Of a stretch of 64,000 bases of DNA, positions 35,624 through 45,818 are shown one piece after another. The position numbers and the translations under genes are program-made. How positions within the stretch are numbered: the stretch's first letter is position 1; each line of letters starts with the position of its first letter. Below the pieces are notes generated by a model. The model was given only the letters and a program-made list of their open reading frames with translations, was not told where the DNA came from and searched no databases. The DNA is from Phanerochaete sordida (taxonomy: Eukaryota; Basidiomycota; Agaricomycetes; Polyporales; Phanerochaetaceae): NCBI GenBank assembly GCA_019973155.2, contig BPQB01000046.1:1-64000 (forward strand), read 5' to 3'.

Positions 35624-36799
35624 GCCCGTTAAATAAAAGAGCGCAGCGGAATGAGTGCAGGTTCAGTTCGAGAGCCGCAACGCTGCACGTGTCACACCTC
35701 TGCCGTGACGCGCACGTGATGCCGCACGCGTGGCGTTACCTCGGCGTCACGCTTTCCCGCCGCTTTCCCGCGAACCTCTCGCTCCAATCTCCCTCAGGGC
35801 GACATCGAGCAATGGCATCCGCAAAAATTGCACAGCTACGAGTGCACCCCGCAGGATGCGGGCAGTGCGCAGCGCACGAGGTACGTAACTCAATTAAAGC
35901 CAGGTTCTCACGCGGACAGTCCAGCAGGCAAGGCACCGCGCGGCTCCGAGACACAGCTGGAGCTCGTCCCGTACATCCCAGCAGCACGACGCCTTCTGCG
36001 ACCCTCGCGGTGCCGTAAAGCGTCGCTCACGAACCCCCTGCCCTGGCCGCGCTCCGCTGCATGCAGATGTGCGGCCGCCCGCACGAGCGATCGCGCGCCG
36101 CGAGGCACGCGTTGGGCACGCCCCCGCACTACGCCACAACGTGCCCGCGAGCCTTCCCGGGGGTCCCACGCGCATGGAACCCTACGTACAATTTCGTCCA
36201 CGGCCCTTGATTTTCGCGCTGGCCCGCGCGCCGGTGCCCCCACACGCTCTGTCTCTCGTTTTACCGTACTGAATGGCTCGCGCGTCGGCCTGCGCGCCGC
36301 CTGTTGCGACCGGTTACGGCGTCGTGCCATGTCCATCTATCTTGCGCCGCTGTCGGCAACTTACTTGGACTTCGCTGCCTCTTCGGATGTTTGCGCGTTA
36401 TGCAAGCATGATCGCTCCCGGAACAGCTGCCGAGCAATAGCAATGTACATATGATTGTACGTGACTCCACGGTAGACGGGACTCCAGGGACATCATTATG
36501 TGAGTACAGACATATGAATACGACGAGAGACGGGGCAAGAAACAGCAGGACAAATGCGAGCGCAGGATAGAGTCCGACTTTACGATAGCAATTACTACGA
36601 CTCTAAGTTCATTAATGCGAATGAGGATAGCCGAGCAGCGAGCAGCGAAGGAAATAGCATAAGTGAGAATGGCAGAGAAGCTTACAAGACAACCCGGAAC
36701 ATGCAGTCACGTCGAAACCCATCTCTGTTGCGCGCAAAACAAACTCCAGGAGCGGCAGGGCCAGCCAACCAGAATTTTTGGGGATGTATGCACCTGGGG
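35624..36799. other. gene-poor intergenic region
   Basis: About 1.2 kb upstream of the XMAP215 gene. The longest frame on the plus strand (35828-36454) is compositionally poor, shows no recognisable motif, and coincides with GC-rich DNA; it is treated as chance. The first 150 bp probably hold the XMAP215 promoter. Confidence 0.5.
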
Positions 36800-37533
36800 T
36801 TAGATGCCGGTTGCGTGCTCCAGCTTGAACGCGAGGCGCTGGTCGTTCGCGGCGCGGAGGAGCTGTTTGTGGTTCGGGGCCCCGAATATGCGCGTGAGCT
36901 CGGGCTCGTGTGCGGCGACCCAGTCCGCGGGCGGGAGACCGCGTATGGTGCGTACGCCGCCCTCCTCCATGACGAGCTGGAACATGCCGGTGAGCAGGCA
37001 CTGCAGAAGGTACAGGAGGTCGCTTATGGGGCGCACGGTGTGCCGCAGGAGGTGGAACGTGCCGCTGTGGAAGACCATCTCCCACTGCACGCGTCGGTCG
37101 GGGTCGAAGAACGTGGTCGCGTGCGCGGGGACGTGGAGGCGCAGGTTGGGGCGGAGCGGGAAGCCGGGGTAGGGAGTCTCGATGTCGAAGAGAAGCTTGG
37201 AATCTGGAGTTTGGAGGTCGCGCCAGCCGTGGTGCGCGACGAGCTCGTCCTTGATTCGGAGCATCCAGTCGCGCGCACGACGGTAATTCATTCCCAGCGC
37301 TTCTGCTGAGGTCAAAGGAATGCCGGTGCGGGTCGCCCACTCGTCAATCTGGGCGACGTTGCAGCAGAAGACCACTTCGAGTGATGATGCCGGCATATCA
37401 GTGAGAACGGTCGAGAGGCACGGGTAGGTGTAAGGAACAGTCTGTTGGAACGTCGAGAGCCTGCAGGCGGACATGTGTAAGTCAGGGCGAACGACACGAA
37501 GCGGAAGGTCGACGGCACAGGTGTGATCGACAT
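36800..37533 (-). CDS. hypothetical protein, basidiomycete orphan
   Basis: I do not recognise this protein. The long exon (from 37474 or just above) encodes about 224 residues with real-protein composition: VFCCNVAQIDEWATRTGIPL, YRRARDWMLRIKDELVAHHG, LLFDIETPYPGFPLRPNLRL, VQWEMVFHSGTFHLLRHTV and ISDLLYLLQCLLTGMFQL. No signal peptide or clear membrane segment. Two starts are possible: the ATG at 37474 in the same exon, or the ATG at 37533 (MSITPVP) joined by a 52-nt intron (GTCGAC...CTGCAG) in frame to LSTFQQTVPYTYP. The second places a clean splice in frame but uses a weak donor. The ending HKQLLRAANDQRLAFKLEH is polar and helical. No functional hint from neighbours. Confidence 0.6.
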
Positions 37534-39156
37534 GCTTTACCTGAGGCGCGAGAGCGTGGGATGATGTGAGTTGGCACGGCGGGTGTGCGTCGCTGCTGGC
37601 CGTCGGGGGTGTGTCGAGAGATGTTCTGCGCGACGTTCAGAGGAGAGTCGGGACGAAGACCATTATTTTGCGGGCTTTTTGGGGAGCGGGAGGTGGTGCC
37701 TGGGACACAAATCGGTCCTGGCGGGTTGCGATGCTTCCGGCGTCGGCCTCATTTGGGTTGGACCGGGTTTGTACGCGGCGCAAACACGGAACGTGTTTCG
37801 ACGCCGAAGGGAGGTATTTTTCGCCATCTAAGTCCATATGCGGCCATTTGTTGATTCCCGGACGGAGGCCTCGAGGCGGAGCACGGACCTCGAGGGTGGC
37901 TCCGACGGCGACGATTGGCTGGCGGTGCGTCGGAGCGCGAAACGAGTTCTTCGCTGAATTACGCGGAGGGAAATCGAGGGCGGCGGGCCGGAGGCGCTCG
38001 GTCCCGAGTCTCGGTTAGTCTTATTCGCACGGGGGCGAGTCCCTGGTCGATGACGTGCAGCTGGGCTGGTTTCAGGCGGGCGACTTGCCCTAGTCTCCTT
38101 GGCGACGATCCCGGCGAGCGACCAACATAGCCTTTCTTGGACAATGCCCCGCCCACTCCCGACGCCGAGACTCTCGGGGCGGTCGAGAAGTCCATGAAAA
38201 CAAGCTCGCCGGCTGCGCGCAGCTGACGACCGTGTCCACAACACGGCAAAAACTGCACGCCCGACGTCGGCGGACGACGGGCCCCGCCGCTGAGCCTGAC
38301 ACTGCCCTGGAAATGTAGCCATGGCGTCTCTACCAAGCTAGTTTAGACTGCGTACGTTACGGCGACGGCAGCACCACGTAACGCATCAAATGGCCTGCCA
38401 GAAGAACGTGCACTAATCCGCCAGAACCCTCAGACAGGGGCGGTGCGAGTGCGACCGGTCGCGTGAGCTCGCGCGGGCTGTTTCGGCCAGCGAAGAGAGC
38501 AGGGCGACGACGTGCTCGGCCGGGTGTTCCTGGGTACATATGGGCCAGTATGTACGCCTGTGTACGATTGCGGGTTTCATTTATCGGATGGATCAATTTC
38601 CCAGCCGGCTGCCTGCAGTGGTCGAACACCAGTGAACGCACGGATGCTTCAACTGATCTGGAAAGACTTCTGCACTGTGGCGCATTAGGCAATCGGCGAT
38701 CTTGTGAATAATAAATCAGAGCGCTTGCAGCGGGAGCAGGCCAGGACGGGCTGCGAGTCGTCGCCCGCGACCAGGACACGGCTCACACGACCGGCTCTAT
38801 ACACAAAACTTTGGCTCGTGGGCGAGGCTCGCTCGCGGTGCGTGCCCTCCGTCTTCGAACGACATCCGTTACCTCTCTGGGAAGGCGGTGCCGCGGCGGC
38901 AAAACGCGCAGATCTCTGATCACCGATGTGACTCCTTTGTCACGCACCGCACCGAGTCACGTACCGCGCCGCGAGCCTCGAGGGATCACTGCTTGCCACG
39001 AGCTACTCGGTGTGGCCACATCCGCGTTCTTCATCCTCGAGGTAAACGTCGCACAACGCTCTCTTGTTTGGACTCGAACGTGCATAGCCTGGTGCTGACG
39101 GCCTAGACAATTCCACAGAATCGCTCTAGACAGAGAAATTTCTACGCTTGCTTGCC
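37534..39156. other. gene-poor intergenic region
   Basis: 1.6 kb between the orphan gene and eIF2B-alpha. The open frames here start at non-ATG codons or are short and overlap each other; none has a recognisable motif. Nothing beyond the presumed promoter of the eIF2B gene near its right edge can be supported. Confidence 0.5.
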
Positions 39157-40667
39157 ATGACTAGCACGCGCGTACTCGACGCTGCCGTGCAGCTGTTCAG
39201 AACAAACCTCAGGGATCCGAACGTGAGTCACTTTCGCTTGATAATGACAGGATCTGACATCTCCGCCGTTGGCCTAGATCTCCATGCACCTTGCAGCTAT
39301 TCGCACCCTGACTGACCTGCTCGACATCTCGGAGGGTCAGTCGCCGTCTAGGCCACCTATCTCGCCCAGGCTCATGATGAACCTACAGCCGAGACTACTG
39401 CTGAACTCGTTCAGGAACTCAGGGATGCTAGCAAAAAGCTGACGCTAAGCGGGCCCAACCGACTCTGCGCGTCCGTAGGATGCGACCTCTTTCTAGCCTT
39501 CATAACACTGTTCCCCCATGAGGCAGATGTAAGCTCTAGCCCGCTCATTTACTGAGTGCAGCCCTGTACTGACGCGGTCCCGCTGCAGACTGTCCCTGCA
39601 CTGAAAAAGGAACTCCAGACGGAAGGCCGCAAGTATGTGGCCGAGGCCATGGGGTACCGTGACAAGATCGCCGAATCCGTATTGGACTTCATAAAAGACG
39701 ACTCGGTGGCAAGTGTTCTCACGGACCCTTGCAGATAGGGCAGTTGACGACATAGGTCTCTCTTATTTTTCTAGATCCTAACACACTCGTACTCGCGCGT
39801 GGTGATGACCGCCCTCCTCCATGCGCACAAAACGAAGCGCATATCTGTCTACGTCACCGAAGCTCGTCCCAACGGCCGCGGGTACGCCTCCGTGTTCATG
39901 ATGCACGGGGTGTCTGACGAATGGGTCGCAGATTGAAGACCTACGCAGAGCTCATCGAGGCCGGCATCCCCTGCACGGTCGTTCTAGATTCCGCCGTCGC
40001 CTATGTCATGGACCGCGTCGACTTCGTCCTAGTGGGATCCGAGGCTGTGGTCGAGAGTGGTGGGCTGATCAACGCCGTGGGCAGCAATCAGATAGCCATC
40101 CTCGCTCACGCCGCGCGGAAACCGTTCTACGCGTTGGCCGAGAGGTACGACTCCTGGGTGCTGCATCTGGGTTTAGCGGGATCTCACCGACTTCTTCCGG
40201 AAGCTTTAAATTTCATCGTCATTTCCCGCTTTCGCAATACGACCTGCCCACCCACACGCCGAACACATTATCTTTCCCTGTGCTCACTCCACTAAACCCG
40301 GAAGCGCACGATCAAGATTCCGGAACTTCTCCCGAAAATCCGCCTTCGTCCGGCGACGGAAAGTATCTTACAGAACAGCTCCTGAGAGCGGCGAAAGAGA
40401 GGGAGATGACCGCCATCCAACTGGAATGCAACCCCAGGGTGGACTATACTCGGTAAGCCCTCGCCCTTTCACGAGGCAGCTGTGCATTGACCAAACTATC
40501 TCTCTGATAGCCCGGATCTGATCTCCCTCGTGTTCTCGGACGTAGGGATCTTGACGCCAGAGGTGAGTGGACTCAGCGGCACAGACTTCCCGTGTTGATT
40601 GCTGACGTCGTTGTGGTCCGTGACGCAGGGAGTGAGTCAGTACTTGGTAGGGATGTTCGCAGCATGA
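39157..40667 (+). CDS. GCN3: translation initiation factor eIF2B subunit alpha (Gcn3)
   Basis: Regulatory subunit of the eIF2B guanine-nucleotide exchange factor; senses phosphorylated eIF2-alpha in the integrated stress response. The N-terminal helical part contains ISMHLAAIRTLTDLLDISE and SGPNRLCASVGCDLFLAFI. The Rossmann-like C-terminal part contains ILTHSYSRVVMTALLHAH, SVYVTEARPNGRG, LKTYAELIEAGIPCTVVLDS and VDFVLVGSEAVVESGGLINA, ending with PDLISLVFSDVGILTPEGVS. About 347 residues, longer than the usual 305, because a polar insert of about 35-40 residues (NPEAHDQDSGTSPENPPSSG) precedes the last conserved block. Eight introns at most; the exon after ALAE begins SFKFHRHFPLSQYDLP. Start is the first ATG. 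Confidence 0.93.
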
Positions 40668-41808
40668 CGGAAGAATCTGCATGATGGGCTGTCTGAAAGA
40701 TCTCGATAGAGTTCGCGATAACCTTCTTGAATTCTGTGCCCTGAGGCAGACCAGTTCACCCACGTGTGCGCGATTTGGCCGCCGTCTAGTGTGCGTCGGC
40801 TCGACTGATCTGCACGAGCGACACCAGCCACGCCCCCGAGGTCGGCTGTGGAAAATAGCTCATGAACCGCCCCACCGATTCGTGCCCGCAACACGCGGCC
40901 GACGACGAGCAGCGATTCGCCTTCGGTCGAGAAGGCACCTTGACGGTCTCCCTGGAGAGTGCCGTATGCCTGTTGATCGATAACATCGTAATCTCGCCGC
41001 GCGCGGACGCGAGGCTCCCGAGAACGACTCCGAAACCGTGAGCCTATCCCCATGCCTCGACGGAGCGGCCAACAACGCATTCCCTTTCGAGGCTATCGAC
41101 GAGGGCCAGGACGCGCTATCGTGACGCTCGATCGAGGAGCTTCACGGCCCTTGTGAAGTGACACACGGCGGCGGCGGGTGGCGGCACCGTTCGCAGACTG
41201 TTGAAGATCCGCAAATCACAAGCGCGTTCCTCCGCTGGAAAACCGTTCAGCCTAAAATTCGCGGATTCGGTGAGTTTTCAAAGCGCGAATTTGACGTCCG
41301 AGGCGTGCACGCTCGTTTCCCTTCGCGAGGAGGTTTCCGTACGCGCTCGGCCGCCATATGCGTCAGTTTCAGCCGCTTAGTGCGCATGTCCGACGCTGCG
41401 TCAGCCTTGGATTTAACGTTTTAGCTTTAAGATCTCGAAGTAAGCGTGATACGACGAAAGTGACCCAGACTGGAGGGTATAAGCCCCGATCATTTCTCGA
41501 TAACACCTTCTACGAGGACGCACAGACTTGCCCCTCCTCGTGTATGCAAAGACCATACTCCGACGCGCCCATCTTGATTTGCTGGAATAAGACATGAACG
41601 TTGCAACGGCCCGATGCGTGATGTTATCGAAAAGCGTTCCGGCTGGCAGACCAGTTTATGTCCCAGAATTTTATAGCGACCGACTCGTTTTGTCGAGCTG
41701 CTCTGAGACCCTATAAAAGCAAGCTGGCGACGGGCTCGGTCGTCAGCCGCACTTTCAGTCCTTCGCTTTCCTGTACATACCTTTCTTCCTTGTACATTTT
41801 TCTTCTTC
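40668..41808. other. gene-poor region upstream of the small Cys/His gene
   Basis: 1.14 kb with no gene that can be supported. A 59-codon frame from an ATG at 40862 ends at 41041 just where a GTGAGC donor-like site occurs, but no partner exon was recognised. A TATA box for the downstream gene lies at 41712. Confidence 0.5.
41712..41719 (+). promoter_or_regulatory. TATA box of small Cys/His gene 1
   Basis: TATAAAAG lies 97 bp before the ATG at 41809, followed by a pyrimidine-rich leader. The paralogue at 50.0 kb has a TATA box at almost the same distance. Confidence 0.7.
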
Positions 41809-42396
41809 ATGTGTCACTGGCGACGGTGAGGCGCTCCCGCCCATTGGCTCCGAGGACGCCACCATTGACTCTTCCCGACTTCTTCTTCCAGCGTCCGAAA
41901 CCACTACAAACGCTGCAATCACTATCTCGACCTCGTACGCGTCCCCCTCTCCACAGTTCGCAGCTTCGCCTGACACAGCTTCCCTGCAGCCCGACGACCT
42001 GGTGAGGCAGCCCCGTACCCGCGCCACCGACGCAGCAGCGCTCATCAGACCGGCTCTTGTTGCAGGTCCAATGTGATGACCGGTACTGCAAGTTCAGCAC
42101 CTGCCACCCGAGCAACTGCGTCCCGCCGCGCTGCACCGAGACATGCTGGCAGTAGTGCGTCCAGGCCCGCCCCTTCCTCTGCACGCCCCCGTCTGACGCG
42201 ATGTGCCCTGCAGTCGACAGTTCCCAGAGTCAATTAGTGAGGGCTCACCTAGACCGCCTCGGCGCGCGGGCCACATGCTGACGTCACGACAGGTCCCGTC
42301 ATAGACGACTACTGCCCGTCCTGCATCGCATCCGGCCGCCAGCCTACCGGCGCCGCTTCCAAGTATGCGAACGTCAAGTTCCCGCCGCCCCCGTAA
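41809..42396 (+). CDS. small Cys/His-rich protein 1 (MCH family, new)
   Basis: A 95-residue protein assembled by hand from six exons: 41809-41825, 41892-41934, 41990-42001 (12 nt), 42066-42154, 42214-42236 and 42293-42396. All introns are GT-AG, 55-66 nt, and the frame stays open to TAA. Cys/His positions: C2, H3, C14, H16, C27, C32, C37, H38, C42, C47, C51, C69, C72. Key segments are MCHWRRVRNHYKRCNH, QCDDRYC, KFSTCHPSNC, CTETCWQY and DDYCPSC. The tail (KYANVKFPPPP) is Pro-rich. No signal peptide, so it is probably intracellular and zinc-binding; this is inference. The gene at 50024-50394 encodes the same framework. The 12-nt exon is supported by restoring the H16-x10-C27 spacing found in that paralogue. 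Function unknown. Confidence 0.75.
41990..42001 (+). other. 12-nt microexon in small Cys/His gene 1
   Basis: Encodes Pro-Asp-Asp-Leu between introns 41935-41989 and 42002-42065. Skipping it would also keep the frame but would shorten the His16 to Cys27 spacing from 10 to 6 residues; the paralogue has 10. Confidence 0.6.
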
Positions 42397-44433
42397 CCTT
42401 CTTCCGTGTGGACTTTGTGCTTCCTCCCCGCCGCCCGTGTTCGTGCCTTGTACACTTGCTGACCCCTGTAGACACTATTGCGAGATGACCCGTGCCGTGT
42501 AACGTTATGTAGAACTCACCCTGTCGTCATATGTATCCGAGCCATCCTTTCGGTATAGTAGACTGTAATGTGATCGTCCTTCCTCAAACTCATGCTGCCT
42601 TGCCACGCCGACTGAATTGGCCGCACCCCTCGGTACGCGCGTGGCCAGCGACGATCTTCGCCCAGAAACTCGCCCGGTCGTCTCGCCCAGACCGCTACCC
42701 GGAGTGAGCCTGCACGGTTACAAAGCTTAAAACTCAGCGATGAGGCTCCGTGGTCGTCATCGGCAGTCGAGACCTGAAATTGAGAGCGATAGCAGGGTCG
42801 CGTTCGCGCGGGCGTGGTGGGTGACGGCGAGGGTGGGCTGTCGTCGTGCTCAGCGGTGGGAGAACCGGGTTGCGGCCGGGTAGATGTCAACGGTGATTAC
42901 AGCCTTCTAGCCCGAAGAAATATATTAATGGCGGCAGCACAGGCCTCGAGATAAGGCGCAGCGGGAGAGGCCATAGAAAGCGCGTGAGCACAGACACGTG
43001 CAGGGCCAGGGAGCCTGAAGAGTGGAGCGAGCCGCAGGCCGTCCTGATTCAAACCTTGTGCCAAGGGGGTTACGAGAAGGGGACGACCAGAGCGGTGTGG
43101 GAGAAGTCCACACCGACCGCGCAGCGGGTGACCGGGACGGAGAGAAGGCGTTCTTTGTTCTCTGGCCAGCACTGGACAGCGTTTCGACGGTCAGCTTCGC
43201 GTCTATCCGGAGATTCGCATAGCTATTTACCGAGACCCGTCGCGCCCAAGGATTGACAGCCACCGCTATATGACCATGCAGCAAGAGGATCCCCGCGTAA
43301 CGGCAGCAGGCGCAGGCGCAGGCGGCATCATTACCCGCGGAGTGCTGGATTCGGGAGCGACATTGCCTTGGTCTAGAGACGGGAGGCGAGGGGCGCAGGA
43401 GCGTTCCGGAAAAGATTTGATCTCCTGGATGGATCTGTAAGGCGATACCGAACGTACGGCCGCACCGTACCGCGATGTCGCCATACCGCGAAGCCGAGCA
43501 GCGACAACTGGCAGGAGGAATATCAGATGACTGGCAGATAAGAGAGTAGCTTTGCGGAGCTCACCAGCGCAGAGAATGGTCGTTCCGAAACACGCCTCGT
43601 TCGTACTGCTTCTCCAGTCATCAGATGATAATTGTGTGGAAGTAGAACGCCAAAAGCAGTACGGCCATCAGTAGTAAATGGATACATTGCAACTGGGTGC
43701 CCTGACCGGAGGAATGGTGGCGGAATGGCCCGCGATGAATATGAGGGACATTAAAGACGAGAAGCGCGACCGAGGCAGCTGGAGGTTGCCAGAAGCAACG
43801 CTCTAGGGGCAGCCCGACCGACCTGAAGGCCAAGGGGCATCGTGCGCGCGTCCCGAGCGTGACACGCCGCCGCGGCGCCCAGTTGGCTGGGACGGTCATG
43901 CCGGCTGTGCACTGGGGAGCGGACTCAAAATTTCCACGGCGAGGCAGCCGCTGTGGACACCGCACGCGATCGCCCACGCGCAGCTGGCGGCGTGCACAAG
44001 GTGAATAAATTTCTTGCGGGCTCGTGGAGTGCAACGAGGCGCGGCTGCTCTTTCAGGTGACAACATACGCTTGCGGGAACGGGAAAACATACGGACCAAG
44101 TAGGAAAGACGACGGCGATGACATCGATGTGCGCTACGCATCGGAAATAGGCTCGCGGGTGTGGTGGTTGCAGGGGGCGAAGCTGGAGCGGCGGGGAGGC
44201 TGGGTGCGATCTTGGATGCCTTGATTTGGGCATGCAGCGGAGGTGGGAGCGGACGTCGAGAGCAGCTGGGAGAAGCCTTACGTTACGACGTCGGCGGCCC
44301 CAGGACTGAATTGGCCCCGCGCCCCCGCATTTCGTGCCTTTCTTCCACGTGAATCAGCCGGCGATCGTCCCTTTCCGTGCACTCTCTCTTCTCCGCAGAC
44401 CACCATCTCGCTCCTCCCGCTCCGGCCAGAAAC
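42397..44433. other. gene-poor intergenic region
   Basis: 2.0 kb with no confidently identified gene. It holds a short ATG frame ending in a CaaX-like motif (43266-43484, minus) and a minus-strand stretch near 42520-42890 with protein-like composition but no ATG start. The right end should contain the POP4 promoter. Confidence 0.5.
43266..43484 (-). CDS. 72-aa ORF ending in a CaaX-like box (uncertain)
   Basis: True ATG to TAG frame without introns. It ends GSSCCMVI, so the last four residues Cys-Met-Val-Ile fit a prenylation CaaX box, preceded by another Cys. Upstream are an Ala/Pro-rich stretch (PPAPAPAAV) and a Glu-Arg pair (FPERSC). Mushroom pheromone precursors are short, end in CaaX and often have a Glu-Arg processing site, but no pheromone receptor gene lies in the window and the N-terminus does not look like a known precursor. 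It could equally be a chance frame. A plus-strand frame of 56 codons (43270-43440) overlaps it. Confidence 0.2.
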   Translation of the reverse strand: MATSRYGAAVRSVSPYRSIQEIKSFPERSCAPRLPSLDQGNVAPESSTPRVMMPPAPAPAAVTRGSSCCMVI

Positions 44434-45578
44434 ATGTACTACGCAGGGTGCGCTCTCACCGCGGTGTGTTTCGAGTACACGGCCGGCCTCATCAGCGTTC
44501 TCCAGGCGCAGTGCAGTGTCCACAGACATCTACACCGCTCCTCCACCCCTTAGCGTGAGCGCCGAGCTCCCCTCGCCTCCGTAAAACCCTGGCTGACCCG
44601 GAACGGAAAGCAACGTGTCAAGCTCAGCAGCGAGACCCCGTTTACCCCAGAGTATGTAAAGAGCAACCTCTCGCGTTCCATAGACGGCGCGCAGGTCTAC
44701 GCGAGCCGCGTCAAGGGCCGTCAAATCCTGCTCGACCAGCCTGTCCGCGAGAACAAGCTGAAAAAAGAGCGCGACGAGAAGAAGGCCAGGCGGGCTGCGA
44801 GCAGAAAAAGATCCGACGCGGATGTTATAGCCAACACCACCGCCCGGCGTAAGGGTCTGCACGCAGGCTCGCCGACAGAAAGAAGGTGTGCACCGCGCTC
44901 GCGTTCTCGCGCCCCGAGGAGCTGATAGGAACCCTGGTGCCCGCAACACCGGTAAGATTCGAGCTCTTCGTGGCCATGCACGACCTCTGGATGGGGTACG
45001 TGTCGGAGTTGCTCGACCTTCCGCCCGCCGAGTCCGGATCGACGAAGCATGCCCAGACGCAGGCAGCGGGCATGCACGCGAAGCTGATCAAGGCTGCCTT
45101 CGAAGGAGCGATGATCACAGGTACGGCGCGAGGCCTCTCAGCTGCCGTATGCTAACTATCTTTGTACGCCTCAGTCAAGCAGAGCAAGAACGCCTCGCTC
45201 GTGGGCCTGACCGGCATCGTCATCCTCGAGACCGAGAACGCGTTCAAAATCGTCACGCCCAAAGATCAGCTCAAGCGTACGTAGCACCTACGTATGCCTC
45301 GGCCTTGCTGACTTGCGTCACCAGTCATTCCGAAGAGGAACTCGGTCTTCGCATTTTCCGTCCCATTGTATCGAACACCCACCCCGGTCTCGAATCCTGC
45401 GGCCTCCACGCCTAGCCCAGTGCCAGTGGAACCTTGCATGACGTCGCAGGGCCCTACACCCCACACCGTTCTAGATCTCCCGCGGATAGAGCTGGAGCTA
45501 TACGGGAACCAGTTCTGTTTTCGCGCTGCAGATCGCGCGTCCCGAAAATTCAAGCACAAGGAAACCATCGAATTGTAA
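44434..45578 (+). CDS. POP4: RNase P/MRP protein subunit Pop4 (Rpp29)
   Basis: Binds the RNA of RNases P and MRP for tRNA 5' processing and pre-rRNA cleavage in nucleus and nucleolus. N-terminal FTPEYVKSNLSRS and a long basic helix (KLKKERDEKKARRAASRKR) precede the Rpp29 fold: RRFELFVAMHDLWMGYVSEL, AKLIKAAFEGAMITV, NASLVGLTGIVILETENAFK, IVTPKDQLKLIPKRNSVFAF and IELELYGNQFCFRAADRASR. The N-terminus was built from frame: ATG at 44434 (MYYAG), a 64-nt intron, then AVSTDIYTAPPPLS, then a 56-nt intron before QRVKLSSE. The join before RRFELF uses an intron GTGTGC...GGTAAG. The first exon is the least certain part. About 255 residues. Confidence 0.85.
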
Positions 45579-45818
45579 GACGTATACAGACTCTCGTCCG
45601 ACTGGACGATACCTCATGATGTGTGGCATACCCCATTACGCACACTCCTCATGTTGCAGATCGTGAGCGGCGCCACACCTCGGGTGATTGATATTTGTTC
45701 CGTAGGGTCATGCGGTCGGGTTTGACAGGAATCCGGGTAGCATTGCAATACAGAGCGACGATTACAGATACACAGCGATAGACAGCAAGCGTGAGGGAGG
45801 ACGTGGCTCGGCAGCTGA

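Noticed and set aside
35828..36454. 208-codon plus-strand frame
   Set aside because: No recognisable motif, mixed composition typical of non-coding GC-rich DNA, and overlapped by equally long frames on the other strand.
37566..38018. 150-codon plus-strand frame
   Set aside because: It begins at GTG rather than ATG, has no splice partners and no protein-like motif.
40862..41041. 59-codon frame after eIF2B-alpha ending at a donor-like GTGAGC
   Set aside because: No partner exon downstream or upstream could be joined into a convincing protein.
41800..42010. Alternative reading of small gene 1 through a Thr/Ser-rich frame before the Cys-rich exon
   Set aside because: That frame has no ATG after the TATA box, while the spliced MCH reading has an ATG, consensus introns and matches the paralogue at every ligand position.
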